Shown one piece after another: positions 11,041-24,825 of a DNA stretch of 64,000 bases (the first letter of the stretch is position 1; each line of letters starts with the position of its first letter). Source of the stretch: Isoetes taiwanensis (taxonomy: Eukaryota; Streptophyta; Lycopodiopsida; Isoetales; Isoetaceae); assembly GCA_021234155.1 (NCBI GenBank), contig JAJEKV010000108.1, forward strand, positions 2,274,676 to 2,338,675, in the 5' to 3' direction. A program made the translations under genes and the position numbers. The notes below the pieces were generated by a model. That model did not search any database, was not told the DNA's origin, and saw only the letters and a program-made list of their open reading frames with translations.

Positions 11041-14000
11041 AGCCCAGCTACAGAGGCACGGCCTTACGGGGTTTGCGTTTGAGGCCCTTGTCGGTCAGTA
11101 GGGACCTTGCTTGTGATGTCTTGAAGTGGGGTTGATTGTTGACTTGCGGCATGGGACCCACAAGAGCCCTCCCGGGCTGCTTGCCCCAAATTTCCATCTC
11201 CCCAAGGCCTAGGGGCGGGTGGGCGACCTCCGCTCTCCGGGAATGCTTGTCGACTCATGGCCAGACCGAGAGCCGACGTGCCACAGGGGACCAGAGTTCG
11301 TGGCAGCCACCCGAACTCCCAAGCCAAAGTACCACTTCCATCACACTCGTAGTCGATTGGCCCTAGGATTATTGCATGCGGATATCTTCGTGGAAGGCGT
11401 GGTGTTTTCCTCTTCCATAAAACCGAGCCGTGTAACTTTATACAGGTAAGGCCCACCGCCATTCGGACCCGATTTTGTGGGATCTGGCTATAGAACATCC
11501 CCTGCGGCTTGCGACAAAAGCGATCGCGGTTTCTAGAAGCATCCGGAATGGCCCGTGGTTTGATTCTCCCGGACGATCTGGAATCTTTTTGGACTTCGAG
11601 GGGCTGGCCTGACGAGGATCAACGGTCGGATAGAATTACGGCTCTAGGAAAGTGGTCTAAATAGCGTCGACCGAGCTGGCCGGGAAAAGACTGCCTGCGA
11701 GAACTTTTGGATCCCCTTCTCACAGAAGGTCGGGATCCCTACCTCTTGTGAGAGATCCACAAAAGTCAACCTCGATTTGACTTAGAAGAAGTGCGGCTTC
11801 AGTTTCTACAGCAGGCACCCAAAGCGATTCCTAATACCTTTCCCGGCCTAGACCTTCAAAGAAATTCCGAAAAAATTAGGAGTGTCTTGGAGATGAATAG
11901 GGATCCCGGCCCGGCAAAAACGAATTTATTTTGGGTGCAATGCATTAATTGCAATTCTGATCTTGCTGTAGACTTCACACTTGCCACATCGGGGAGGAGG
12001 AAGGCCAAACCATTTCCGTCGGAGTTCCCCTTACTCCCGCATTATTCATTTCCTGCTTTGCTACCGGCGTGGAGTCCCGGTATGGAACCAGGACCGGCCC
12101 CAAAGCGTAAAACCCTTCTGGGCACGGCAGCCCACGGGGTTTTGTTTGAGGAGGGCTCCCTCTCACTTGGCTCGGTCGGCGGGACTAGCTAGTGTCTTGG
12201 AAGGTGGGGTTGGGGTGTTTGCAGCATGGTAGCGGACCCTAAAGTCCCTGGGGTACAGCACTAATTTCCCTCTCCCCAAGACCCGGGGGCCGAGGCGAAG
12301 CTCCCGCTGGAAATCCCTTGCCAAATAGACTGAAGCATTAAACCTTACCACAGACAAACAACCAAGACCCGTCTTGACCACGAGAACTCAAGCGCCAAAG
12401 CGCTCCGCCATCCCCACACTATTAGTATTGCTTCGAGATGGCCATAAAGTCTCTTGTCGTGGAGGCGTGGTGTTTCCCTTCTTTTCGCAAAGCAAGCCAG
12501 GTGTAACTTTTACTCCCCTATAGGCCAATTTCGCCATTGGAGACATTTGGCGAGGTCTATTATTTGCATTAGGGCATCCCACGGTGCAGGCGACCAAGGC
12601 GATTAGGACACACGGGGCGTGGGGCCCTTCGGTTTGACAGAGTTCAGGACGGGTCAGATTCTTTTGGACCCGGCTAGAGGGTTACAGGCGGAGGATCCGG
12701 CGTTCGGATATGGGGAGCGGACTCCGGAGGTGTGGTCATTAGCGATCTCGGCCGGCTGCCGGGAAACACAGGAGTGCGGATCATATGCGGGGTCAGGACT
12801 CTCCCTCTTGAGGATCCGCAGGTCGGCCTCTGGTTGACTTGGGAAGGTGCGGCTTCGGTTGCCACACCTGGTACTGACAGGTTCTAATGTAACCAACGAC
12901 CTAGACCCTTCTCCGAAATTTAAGAAATTGGAAGTGTCGGAGATGAATTGAGGTCTAAAACTGCGGCAAAACCAGAGGAAATTCTTTAGGTGCAATGCAT
13001 TATTTAGAATTCTGAATGTCTTACCCTTTGCAAAGCATAGACTTCTACTTGCCATCCCGGAGGAAAGGCCCAAACTTTCGGCTAAAAGTGGGTTCGCTTT
13101 CATTGCCATTAGCTCGGCCGAGGTCCCAGAATTAAGCAGACGGGGACACCGGCCCCAAAGCGTAAACCCTTCTGGGGCACGGCGGCAGAGGAACGGTTTG
13201 AGGAGGCCACCTCACCTTGTCAGTCCATGCAGGAGACCTTGCCTTGCCCGTGTAATGTGAAATAGGAGTTAGAAGTGTTAGCCTTGACCTTGAACCCTAA
13301 GAAGTCCCTCCGGTGCTTACTAAATTTCCCTCTCTAAGGCCCCGAAGGGCCGGGCAGGCGTCTCAAACTCCGGAGGTACTGTCCAGCTACCGCCGATTTC
13401 AACGTCGGCAATTACCACAGGGACCAAGTATGCGCCCAGAGAACCCTGAACTCAGCGCCAAAACGCTGCTATCCACTCGTAATCCAATTAGTAGGATATT
13501 GCATCGGGGATCTTGTGGTGAAGGCGTGGTGCTGCTTCTGGCAAGCCAGGTGTAACTTGCTCCCTAGGGTATTCGCCATTCAAACAGGGGTCTATTTGCC
13601 ATTCCGGGAACATCCGGGTACGGCAACCAAAAGCAGTCACCCGGTTTCTCTGAGGCCCGGAGCATGAGGCCTTGTGGTTTGACAAGTTTTCAGGACGATC
13701 TACTGGACCTTCAGAAGGGGCCCACAGGCAGAATCAGCGGTCAGGATAGAACGGGCTTCCCGAGGAGGTGGTCGTGCTTGTCACGGCCAAGAGAGGCCCG
13801 GGGAAGAGTGCCCTGGGAACTTCCCCCGGATCCCGCCTCCCCACAGGAGTCAGGACTCTCCCCTCTTGTGAGGATCCCACTGCCGGGTCACGCTTCCGTT
13901 TGACTTGGGAAGGGTACCCGGCTTCAGTTGCCACAGCGGGCTGCGGCAATTTATCGCTGACCTAGACCTTCTCCGAAAATTCGAAAGTGGGCGATGTCTT

Positions 14001-17000
14001 TGGGAGTAAAGGTCAGCAAAACGAATTTATTTTAAATTGCAATACATTAATTGCGAATTTGAAATATGCTGCAAAAGCGCCCAAACACGCACGCCAAGGG
14101 AGGAGGAAAGGCCCAAACTCCGCTCCGTCGGTTACTTCCGTATTATTCGCAAATTTCTTGCTTCGGAAAAACCGGGGTCCCAGGGTGCCTTGATTGGCGG
14201 GCTTCGACCCCAAGCGTAAACCCTTCTAGGCACGGCGGCCACGGTTTTGGTTTGGGAAACCCTCTCCTTGTCCGGTTCGTGGGGACTGTAGTGTCTTGAG
14301 AGTGGGGTTGGGGTATTGTATGACTGGGAACCTAAAATCCCCGTTGCTTACTAAATTTCCTCTCCCAAGGCCACGGGGCCGGGCGAGGCAACCTCGCTCT
14401 CCGAGTCAGCGATCTGACTCGCCAATGGACTGAGCTGTCGGCAATTTGCCATAGGGACCAGGATTGGTGGCGAGGGCCACCCGAACTCAAAGGCGCCAAA
14501 GTAGCACCACTTCCCATGCTTTTCGTAGTCAGTGGCCCTGGGGCCATGCGAGGATCTTGGAGGCGTGAGTGTTTCCTTCTTCGCCAAGAACGCCGGCGGG
14601 TGTAACGCCACTGGGGCCAGTTTATGCGTCCGGACGATTTGGCGGTCTATTTGCCATTCGAACATCCCGGTGCTGACGACAAAAGCGGTCGCGGTTTACA
14701 CCAAAGTGACAGCCAGCCCGGCGGTTGACGAGTTTATGGGACGTTAGGGTTTTGTGGACCTTCGGGGATTTTGGTGAGGAGGATCAGCGATTGGGATGGG
14801 GGCGGATAGGAGGTGATTAGGTAGCGTGGGCCGGGCGCGCAGGAATTTTGGATCCTCACGAAGTGGGACTCTCCCCTACTTGTGAGGATGCAGGTCGGCC
14901 TCGTTTACGGCAGGAAGAATTGCAGCTTCGATTTGCCACAACGAGCTGCCAGCCGTTCTATCACTAACGGCTTCTGACAAAGCCAATAGAGCGTATGCAC
15001 AGAATATTAAAGAGATCAGCAAAAGCAGAGTATTACCCCATTACAATACATTAAATGGCGGGTGCGATGTCTTGCCTGGCACCGGCTCCCCAGAGCTGCG
15101 CCGGGGAGGAGGAAGGCCCAAGCCGGCTCGTCGGTTCCCAGCCGGCTACCGGTGCTGCTACCGGCCAGGTCCCCGGTGCAGCAGACCAGGGCTTCGGCCC
15201 CAGCAGTAAACCCGCACAGGCACAGCGCCCACGAGGTTTGGAGCCCTCTCACTTGGCAAATTCGGCAGGACCACTAGCGCCGTCTTGAAGTGGGAGGTTG
15301 GGGTGTTGGCGAGGCGCAGACCTAATCCCTCGGCTGCCCCAAATTTCTCCCAGGCCACGGGGCCGGACGACCTCAGCTCTCGGAGAATGTGACTCTGCCA
15401 ATGGACTGAAGCGTCGACATTGCACCAAGAGACCAAGGATTCGTGGCAGAGCCACCCGGGCTTTCAAAGCCAACTCGCCTCCATCACACTCGTAGTGATT
15501 AGCTTCGGATGTGCATCTCGCGGGACATCTTGGCGTGGAGGCGTGGAAGTGTTTCTTACATGGCTTGGCCAGTGTAACTTGCTCCTAGGGTAATTTAAGC
15601 CATTCAGGACGATTTGGCGGTCTGTTGCATTCGGGCATCCCGGAGTGCCCGACGACAAAGCAGTCACCCGGTTTCTAGTAGACATCGGGGCCGTGGTTTG
15701 ACAAGTTCTCGGGGCCAGATCTGGAATCTTTGGACCTTCCCGAGACCCACAGAGCGGAGGATCAACGGTCCGGATAGAGCAGGGCTGGCTCAGGAGGGTG
15801 GTCGGTAAAGCGTCACGACCCGCGGTGCCGGAAGAGGCGCACCGGGAACTTTGGATCCATACTCACTGCCAGGGTCGGACTCCCTCCCTGCCGAAAGAGA
15901 TCTACCAGGAGTCGCCTCGTTGGCACAGGAAAAGGAGTGCAGCTTCAGTTACCCTGGGCTGCGGCCCGTTCTAATGCTAACCTTTGGCTGGGCCTTCTCC
16001 AGGAATTAGAAAATTGGGCGTGTCTTTGGAGATGAATTAAAGGATCCCGCTGGCAAGATTTATTTTTAGGTGCAATACGTAATTACAATTCGAATGTCTT
16101 GCCCAGCACTGGCCCCCGGAGCTTCCTGCTTGCCGTGACCGGAGGAAGGCCCGACTCGCTCCATCGGTTCCCCACGCCAGGTATTCTGCAGTGCTGCTTC
16201 CGGCCGGAGTCCCAAGTGCAGGACGGGACTGCGGCTGGCGTAAGCCCTTCTAGAGGCGGCAGCCGGGGTTTGCGTTTGGGAGGAGCTCTCGCCTAGCCAG
16301 TCGGCAGGACTTGCGTGTCTTAGCAGAAAGTGAGATTTGGGGGTATTGGCATGACCTTGGAACCTAAAATCCCTCCGTTTTGCTTTGCCCCAAATTTCCT
16401 CTCCCAGGCCACGGGGGCGGGCCAGGCGACCTGGCTCTCGGGAATCAGCGATAGAGCTACGTAATGGACTCAAAACGTGCATTGCCACGGGGACTGAAGT
16501 TAGTGGCGGTAGAACTCCAAGTAAGTGGCTCACTTCCGTCACACTTTCGTAGTCATTTGGCGCAGGATGTGCGTGCGGAATCATGCGTGGGCGTGAATTT
16601 CACCTGCTAAAAACCCGGCAGGTGCTTACTCCCTAGGGTGAGCCCCATATTCCGGGCGATTTAAGCGAGTCTAGCCTCAATCCCGGAAACATCCAATGCA
16701 ACAGCTCCATGATGGGGTTTCTGGTGGAGCATCCCGGGAATGGCGGTTTGACAGATTCTCCTGGGACGATGCGGGTCTTTGGACCTTCGAAGGGGCCTGA
16801 GCGGAGGATCCAGAGGCCGGGATAGGGGAAGACTAGGGCACCAGGAGGTGAAGTGTTAAGCGTGATGCGACCCAGTGGCCAGGAAAAGAGCACTTTCGGG
16901 AACTTTTGAATCCCGCCTCACGAGTCCCATCCCCTCTTGTGAGGATCCACAAGAGTCAGCCCTCGTTGGCAGGGGAAGGGTGCCCGGCTAGGTTGCCACA

Positions 17001-17900
17001 GCAGGCTGCAAACCGTTCCTCTGTAACTGACCCTAGACCTTCTCCATTCCGAAAAAAAGTGGAGCGTGTCTTTGGGGCGTGGATCAGCTGGAAAAAAAAG
17101 CGGGTATTTTCGTGCAATGCATTAATTCTGAATGTCTCTTGCCAGCGCAAAGCCCCAGAGCTTCTGCGCCACGCCGGGAGGGAGGAAGGCCCAAACTCCT
17201 TTCCGTCCAGTTCCCCTTACTCCCGTATTCACCATTGCTGCTTCTGCACCGGCCCGGGTCCCAAGTGCAGCAGACGGGACTCGGCCCCAAAGCGCGTAAA
17301 CCCTTCACAGAACTGGCAGCCCACGAGGTTTTTGCGTTTCGGGAGGCCCTCTCCCTTGTCGGTGTGGGACATGGAGTGTCTTGAAGTGTGGGGTTGGGGT
17401 GTTGGCCTTGGCGGACCTAAAATCCCTCCGGGAGGCTGCTTGCCCCAAATTTCCTCTCCCGAGGCCACGGGGGCCGGGCGGAGAACTCGCTCTCTCACGA
17501 GTCCCTTGTCAACCTACGCAATAGACTTCAGAAATCAAACATTACCCTAAGAGACAAATTCCGTGCTTGAAGAACCACCGAACTCAAGCGCCATGCTCCA
17601 CTTCCATCACACTAAATACAGTCAATTGCTTCGAATGTGCATGCGGAGATCTCTCTGTCGTGGAGAAGCGTGAAGTGTTCGCTACTTATGAAGCCGGTAG
17701 TGTGACTTGCTCCTGGGGTAATTTTGGCCATTCGAGACGTTGGCGGTCTACTGTTGCCATTAGGGCATCGGTGCGACGTCTTGCGGTTTCTACAAGTATC
17801 GGGGCGGTTTGAGTTATGGGACGATGGATCTTTTGGACCTTCCGAAGGGCCTGAGCCGGGTGGCAGTCCGGGACTGGGGAGCTGCGGGGAGAAGTAAACA

Positions 17901-18180
17901 TGTTAGAATTAGCCCTGCACTGGAACACAAAAGTACATGTAGGTACTCCAGTGGTACTTTCTCATTTTATTTTTCATTAAAACTAGTACAAAGTTCAAAA
18001 TAAGATGGAACATTAATATTGAAAGTTAAGACAGGATAATACTCTGGGAGATCCAAAATATATAAAAAGTCCTAGAATATTTTGTTGGGGATATTACCAC
18101 GAGGGTTGCACTTGATTACCAGTCCACAGGTACCTTTTTAGATACTGCCACGGTCACTAATATGCACCCAACACCTAACA
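17901..18180 (+). mobile_element. 280-bp insertion in satellite unit, copy 1
   Basis: An AT-rich block begins TGTTAGAATTAG and ends CACCTAACA. Its short inverted ends (TGTTAG/CTAACA) suit either a solo LTR or a small non-autonomous element. It holds CATTAAAACTAGTACAAAG and a TATA-like AAATATATAAAAAG near 18,055. The same block lies at the same place in two other units. A clean target duplication is not visible. Confidence 0.65.
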
Positions 18181-21100
18181 TGCTACCAGGGGTGGTCAGT
18201 AGCGTCGACCAGGGGGTATTTGCGGGGAAGAGCACGCCTCGAGACTTTCGGATCCCAGCCTCACGGGGTGGGACTCCTCTGTGGGGGGATCACGCGGGTC
18301 GGCACCGTTTGACTTGGGGAGGGTGCGTACCGGTTTGCCTGCGGCGGTGCCGGCAGATTCTATCGCAACCCTTTGACCTAGACCTTCTCGAAAATTAGAA
18401 ATTGGGCGTGTGGAGTCGGCCAGCAAGCGTTATTTTGGGTACAGTACATTAGTAATTCTGAAATGTCTTGCCAGCGCCCAAACTTCTACTTGCCGCCACG
18501 CCGGGAGAGGAAGGCCCAAACTCCTTCCGTCCGGTTCCCCTGCTCCGTATTCGAGCTGCTTTGCTTCGGCGAGGTCCCAAAGATTACAACAGGGCCAGGA
18601 CTTCGGCCCCATCACTTAAACTGGCAAGTTCGATTTGAGAGCCCTCCTTGTCCGGTTGGGACGCGCCGTGTCTTGGCAGAGATGGGGTTGGGGTGTTGGC
18701 CTTGAGGCGGACTAAATCCCTCGGTGCTTCCTCCCCAAGGCTGAGGTGGGGCCGAGGCGACCTAAACTCTCCGGAATCGCTGATCGACTACGCGATGGAC
18801 TCGAGCGTCGACATTGCCACGGGGACCAAGATTCAAGGTAGCCCGACCACCCGAACTCAAGAAGCGCCAAAGTGGCTTCCGCTTCCATCCACATAGGTAG
18901 TCCCGATTGGCCTGGATGTGCGTAAGGATCTTTGTCGTGGAGGCGTGGTGTTTCCTTCTTTAGCAAAACCGGTAGTGTAACTTGCTCCCTAGGGTAGTGC
19001 ATTCGGAATGGCGGGGTCTGGCCCCACGCCGATAGAACATCCCGTGCGAGCGACAAAGCGGTCACGGTTTGCTCTGGTAGGTGCTCAGGGCCGCCCAAAA
19101 GCAGTTTGGCAAGGGCTACAGGACCGATAGATTTGGACCGCCTTCCAGAAAGAGGGAGGCCGAGCGGAGGATCAACAGTGGATAGAAACCGAGGCGCTCA
19201 AAGGTGGTCGGTAAGCGTCTGGCTCGGGGGCGCGGGGAAGAGGCGCCTCGGGATCCGCCTCACGGGGTCCGGACTCTCCCTCTTGTGGGGATCCCTGCTG
19301 AGTCAGCCTCGTTGTGGCGCCGGGGAAGGGTGCAGCTCGGTTACTGTGGGCTGCCGGCAGTTCTAATGCAACTTTCTGCCTAGACAGGCTATAGAGGTTC
19401 GGTGGTGGGTGTGGATGGATTAAGGGATCATTGTGGGATTTATTTTGGGTGCAGTGCATTAATTTGATTTGCAGATGTCTGCGCCCCAGGCTTCACTGGC
19501 ATGGGAGGAGGGAGGAAGGCCCAAGCGCTCCGCTCACAGTGGGTTCCCCTTAAAGTATTCTCGGCCAGCTGGCCGGGGTCCCAGGAGTGCAGAGGGCAGA
19601 GGCCTCGGCCCCAGCATTAAACCCTTCTAGAGCAGCAGCCCACGGGTTGCAGGAGGCCCTCTCCTTGTCAGTGTGGGACCTTTGTAGGTGTGAAGTGGGG
19701 TTGGGGTGGCCCGGTAGCGGACCCTAAAATCCCTCGGTACTTTAAATTTCCTCTCCCCAGGGCCTGAGGGACTGGGGGCGAGGCGACCTAAAACCTCAGG
19801 AATGCGGCGATGCGACTGCGCGATGGACTCAGGCGTGGAGCATTGCCCACAGGGACCGGTTAAGATTGACCGGAGAGATTTTGAGCAGGCCAAAAGTGGC
19901 TCACTTCCATCACGCTGTGGTCGATTGGCTGGGATGTGCGTAGGGATAGGTGGGCGGTGAGTGTTCCTTCTTTACGCCAAAACCGTAGGTGTAACTTGCC
20001 CTAGGGTAATTTACGCCATTAGGACTGATTTGGCGGGGTCTATTGCCATTAGAACATCCAGGCCCGGCAACAACGTGCTGGTTTCCTGAAATGACATCAG
20101 GGGCGCCCGCTGATTTGACAAGATCTCCGGAACCGATCTAGAATCTTTTGGACCTTCCGAAGAGGACCCCTGACGGAGGATCAACGATTCGGATAGAAAC
20201 CGAACTCAGGAAAATTAATTAGCCAGCCAAACAGCGAAACCTTCGAGAAGAAAAGAAATTTACCCTCAGGGACTTTTGGATCCCTCACGGGTGGGACTCT
20301 CCCCTCTTGTGAGGATCCACGCAGGTTTGCTCGTTGACCCGGGGAGGTACTTTGGCTTCGGTTGCCACTGCAGCGGGCTGCCCAAACTGGATTCTAATGT
20401 AACCCTTTGACCTAGACCTTCTCAGAAAATTCCGGTGAGTGTGCTGGAGATGAATTAGGGATCGGCGGCAAGAAGCGATTTATTTTTACGTGCAATGCAT
20501 TGAAAACTAGCGAATTACGAATGTCTTGCCCTTTACCAAAGCGCCCGACTTCTGCCTGCATCGAGGAGGAAGGCCCAAACTCCCTTTCGTCGGTTCCCCT
20601 TGCTTTCCGTATTCGGCTCTTTGCTTCGTAGAGTCCAAGTGCAACAGACCGGAGACTTCATTTAAAGCGTAAATGGCGCCGGGGCGGCATTGCGGGGTTT
20701 GCGTTTTGGGAGGCCTCTCGCTGATAGGCGGGGACCTTTGTAGGTGTGAAATGAAGTTTAGGAGGTGGTGGCCTTGTGAGACCAGAAATCCCTCCAGGAG
20801 GTGCTTGCCCAAATTTCCTCTGCAGAGGCCACGGGGGCCGGGCGGGCTGACCTCCGCGGCTCTCCGGGAATGCGTGATCATTCTGCATAATGGACTCAGA
20901 ACTTGTCGAGCATTGCCACAAGGGATGATTAGTAGCCAGAGACCACCCGAACTCCAAAAGCGCCAAGTCTCCACCCCATCCCACCTCGTAGTCAGTGGCC
21001 CTTCCTGGGGATGTGCATGGGGATGTCGTGGGGGCGGGTGAACAACTGTGCTATGACAAATGGAGTGTAGCTTGCTCCCTAGGCAGTGTTGGCCATTCGG

Positions 21101-21321
21101 ACGATTTGTGAGGGGTCCTGTTGCCATTCGAGACATCTAGGAGTCACCCGGCTGTGGCTCATGTGCCGGTTTCACAAAGGCGTGGCGTGCTCCAGAGCGC
21201 CATGGTTGTGGCTCAAAGTTCTCGGACCCGATCTGGAATCTTTAAGACCTTCGAAGAGGGGCCAGACGGAGGATGCTTGATGTGAGGGATAGGGGAGGCA
21301 GGGCTCAGGAGGGGTAAAAGC

Positions 21322-21603
21322 TGTTGAGGGTGTACCACTTTGGAACCTGCAAAAGTACATACACTAGAGTACCAGGCGGGTACTTTCTCATTTTATTTTC
21401 ATTAAAACTAGTACAAAAGTTCAAAATAAAAGTCAGGACACATTAATATTGAAAGTTAAGGCGGAATGTCTCTAGGAAGTCAAAATATATATAAAAGTCT
21501 AGAATGTACCTTTTATTGGATATTACTGCGGTGCCCGGTGCGGTCACGGGTGCCTTTTGAGACCTTTTACGGTCTTTAAATGGCTAGCAGGACACCCACA
21601 ACA
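21322..21603 (+). mobile_element. 280-bp insertion in satellite unit, copy 2
   Basis: It begins TGTTGAGGGTGTACC and ends GGACACCCACAACA, imperfect inverted ends of about 14 bp. The interior matches copy 1, including ACATTAATATTGAAAGTTAAG (shortened by one base in places) and the TATA-like AAATATATATAAAAG near 21,484. Confidence 0.68.
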
Positions 21604-23399
21604 TTGCTTTTACCCGAGTTGATTCGTAGAAGCCAGGAGGCCGGGAGAACGCAGGGCTTTTTGGATCGCCCTCGCAGGGGTGGGACTCTCCCTCTTGTGA
21701 GGATCACGCAGGGTGGCCTGGATTTGACGGGAGGTTTGGCCGGTTTATACCAGACTGCCGGCCGTTCTAATCTCTTAACCACTGACTAGACCTTCTCCAG
21801 AAATTCGAAAATTGGGCGTGTCTTTGGGAGATGATTAGAGATCAACAACCAATTGCCCCGATACAATACATTAATGCGCAATTCCCCGAATGTCACCTGC
21901 CTAGCCAAACTTCACATCAGGAGGAGGCCCGAAGCTCACAAAGTCCGGTTCCCTTGCTTTCCGGTATTCACCATTTAGCTACCGGCGAGGTCCCAAATTG
22001 CCTTGGAACCGGGACTGCGGCCCCAAAGCGTGAAACCAACTACAGAGCTGGCAGCCACGGGGGTTTACGTTTGAGGCCCTACCTTATTCATTCAGTAGGA
22101 CCTTCGCGTAGGTAACAGATGGGAATTTGGGAGTGGTAGCGCCAGGCCTTGGACCTAAATCCCTCCGGGGCTGCTTTTCATTCCTCTCCCAGGCAGGGGC
22201 CAGGCGACCATCTCAGGAATCGCGATCGGCCTACGCCAATGGACTTCGAAACGTCGACATTGCCACGGGATTCAGGTGACTGACCGCGAACTCAAGCGTA
22301 AAGTAGCTCACTTCCATCACTAAGCGCGTCCCGGTCTTCTAGGATGTGCATCTGCAGGATCTATAGGTAGGCGTGAAGTGTTTCCCTTCTTTAGCAAAAC
22401 CCGATAGTGTAACTTGCTCCCCTGGGAGTAATTTACCATTAGGACGATTTAGCGGTCTATTCTCCGAGACATCCCGTTGGAACGTTGACAAAGCGGTCAC
22501 CCGGTTTCTACAAGGCAGGGGCATGACATCCCAGGGGCGCTTGTGGGTTTGACAAGTTCTCCCGGACCCGATCTGGAGTCTTTGGACAGCCTTCAGAAGG
22601 GCCCACAGGCAGCGGAGGATCAGCAGTCCGGATAGAGCCGGGCGCTCGGAGAAGTGGTCATTGATGCGACCCGGGGGCGGCGCGAGGAAGGGCGCACCGA
22701 GAACTTTTTTGGATCCCACGCCTCTGGGGTCGGGACTCTCCAATGAGGATCCAAAGTCCCCAGCCTAGACTGACTTAGAGGGAAGGGCTGACTGGTTGCC
22801 CATAGCGGGCTGCCGACCCGTTCTGCCCCGGCCCACAGACCTTCTAGAAAAATTTGTTCCGGAAGGTGGTGGGTGTGCTGGAGATGGTGGGGATCGGCAA
22901 AAACCGGGTTGTTTTGGTGCAGTGCATTGGTGCGGTGCAGATCTTGCCAGGCCCCGACTGCCCATCGGCGGAGGGCCCAGGCTCCCGGCTCAGATGGGTT
23001 CCCCTTAAAATTTGTTCTGGAAACGCTTGCAGCTGCCATTGGTCCCAGGTTGCAGCGGGACTGGTTCGACCCCCAAAGCGTGAAGCCATGCAGGCGGCCG
23101 GGGTTGGGCCCTCTCCCTTGTCGGTGGCGGGACCTTGGAGTGTCTTGAGGGAGAAATTATAAGGGTTAGGAGTGTTGGCCTTGAGGCGGACCCTAAAACC
23201 TCCGTTGCTTGCCCCAAATTTCCTCCCAAGGCCGGGGGCCGGACGGTGACCTCGGCTCACGGAATAAACGTCTGACTTCTCTGCCAATGGACTCGAGCGT
23301 CGACGTGCCACAGGGACAAGTTAAGGTGGCAAATACCGAACTCCAAAATAGCTCACTTCCATCACACTGCGTGGTGTACAAGGATGTATGCGGAATCTT

Positions 23400-23500
23400 G
23401 ATGAGTGTTTCCTTCTTTAATAAACCGGCCAGTGTAGTTCATTCGTGCTATGACCAAGGGAAGCTGTACCGAGAAGAGCACCACAAGAACTTTGGATCCA
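23400..23500 (+). other. Deletion junction in a short satellite unit
   Basis: The unit between landmarks 22,915 and 23,695 is only about 780 bp long. Sequence passes from the AACCGGCCAGTGTAG...CATTCG segment almost directly to the ACTTTGGATCC segment, so roughly 275 bp are missing. The next unit carries insertion copy 3. Confidence 0.6.
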
Positions 23501-24549
23501 CGTATCTCACGGGGTGGACTCTCCCCTCTTGAGGGATCACGCAAGGTCACAGCCGTTTGACGGGAGGGGTGCCGACCGGTTGCCGCGGGGCCTTACGACA
23601 GTTCTATCTTAACCCTTTGGCCTAGACCGAAGGTCCGAAATTGGAAGATTGTCTTTGGAGATGAATTAGGGATCCAGCTGGCAAAACGGGAATTCATGCA
23701 TTGCGTGCATTAATTCGCAGAATTCTGAAATGTCTTACCCGCTTTGCAAAAGCCCCCAGAGCTTCCTACCCTGCCACGCCGGAGAAAGGCCAAACTTCAG
23801 CTCCGTCGGTTCCTTGCACTGCATTATTCCTGCATTTGCTTGCTTCACCGGCGAGGTCCCAAGTGCAGCAGTTGGTTCGGCCCCAAGCGTAAACCTTCTA
23901 GAGCGGCAACCCACCGGGGTTTCACGTTGGAGAACCCTCTCCTTATCGAAATTCGGCGGACCTTGCGTAGTATCTTAAGAAGATGAGATTTGGGGTGTTG
24001 GCAGCGGTATGGACCTAAATCCCTCGGGCTGCCCCAAATTTCCTCTCCCAAGGCCACGAGGGACGGGGCCAGGCGACCTCGCTCGGAATGTGATCACGAC
24101 TACTACCAATGGACTGAAACGTCCCCAACCCAGCCTTTGGGGACAAAGTTCAGGTGGCCAGACCACTACGTGAACTCCAAAGCGCCAAAGTAGCTCACTT
24201 CCATCACCTCTGGGAGTCAGGTGGCCTAGGATGTTGCATGCGGGATCTTTATGCATTGGAGAGCAGGGTGTTTACCGCTTCTTTAAAGCAAAACCCGTGG
24301 GTAACTTGCTCCCTAGGGTAATTTGGCATTCCGGACCCGATTTGGCGGGGTCTATTTACTACATTCCAGGAATATCCGGTCTTAGAAACGACAAAATAGT
24401 GCAGTTTCTACAAAGGCCCAGAGCATGGGGGCTTGCGGGTTGGCTTAAGTTCTCCCGACGATCAGAATCTTACTGGACCTGCTCCCGAGGAGCCCTGAGC
24501 AGGAGAATCAAGGTGGGATAAGCTTGGCAGACTCCGGGAGAAGTGCATA

Positions 24550-24825
24550 TGTTAGGAGTGTACACCGCTTTTGGAACCTGCTTGAGTACATACTTGAGTA
24601 CTACTTGAGCTGGGTATAACAAACATTTTGGGTTGGTACGAGGTTGAAATGAGTCGGGACACATTAATGTTGAAGTTGAGATGGGATGATAACTAAAGAT
24701 CAAAATATGTATAAAGGATCTGGGAATGTGCCTTTGTTGAGATATTACTGCGGTGCCGATTACCTAGGTCACGGGTGCCTTTTTGGGTATTGGTCACTAA
24801 ATAATACTTTAAGGGACACCTAACA
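24550..24825 (+). mobile_element. 280-bp insertion in satellite unit, copy 3
   Basis: It begins TGTTAGGAGTGTAC and ends GGGACACCTAACA. The middle differs from copies 1 and 2: the CATTAAAACTAGTAC part is replaced by repeated TTGAGTAC strings. The rest aligns and the insertion point in the unit is the same. Confidence 0.65.

Noticed and set aside
17901-18180. Full LTR retrotransposon in the satellite
   Set aside because: Only a 280-bp block is present, with no primer-binding site, polypurine tract or internal coding region. Solo LTR or MITE remain open.
20507-21136. The 209-codon minus-strand frame and similar long frames (for example 16,066-16,584 and 16,906-17,550) as genes
   Set aside because: They lie in the satellite, overlap open frames on both strands, start and stop at different places in each unit and show no domain. 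GC-rich repeats easily give such frames.
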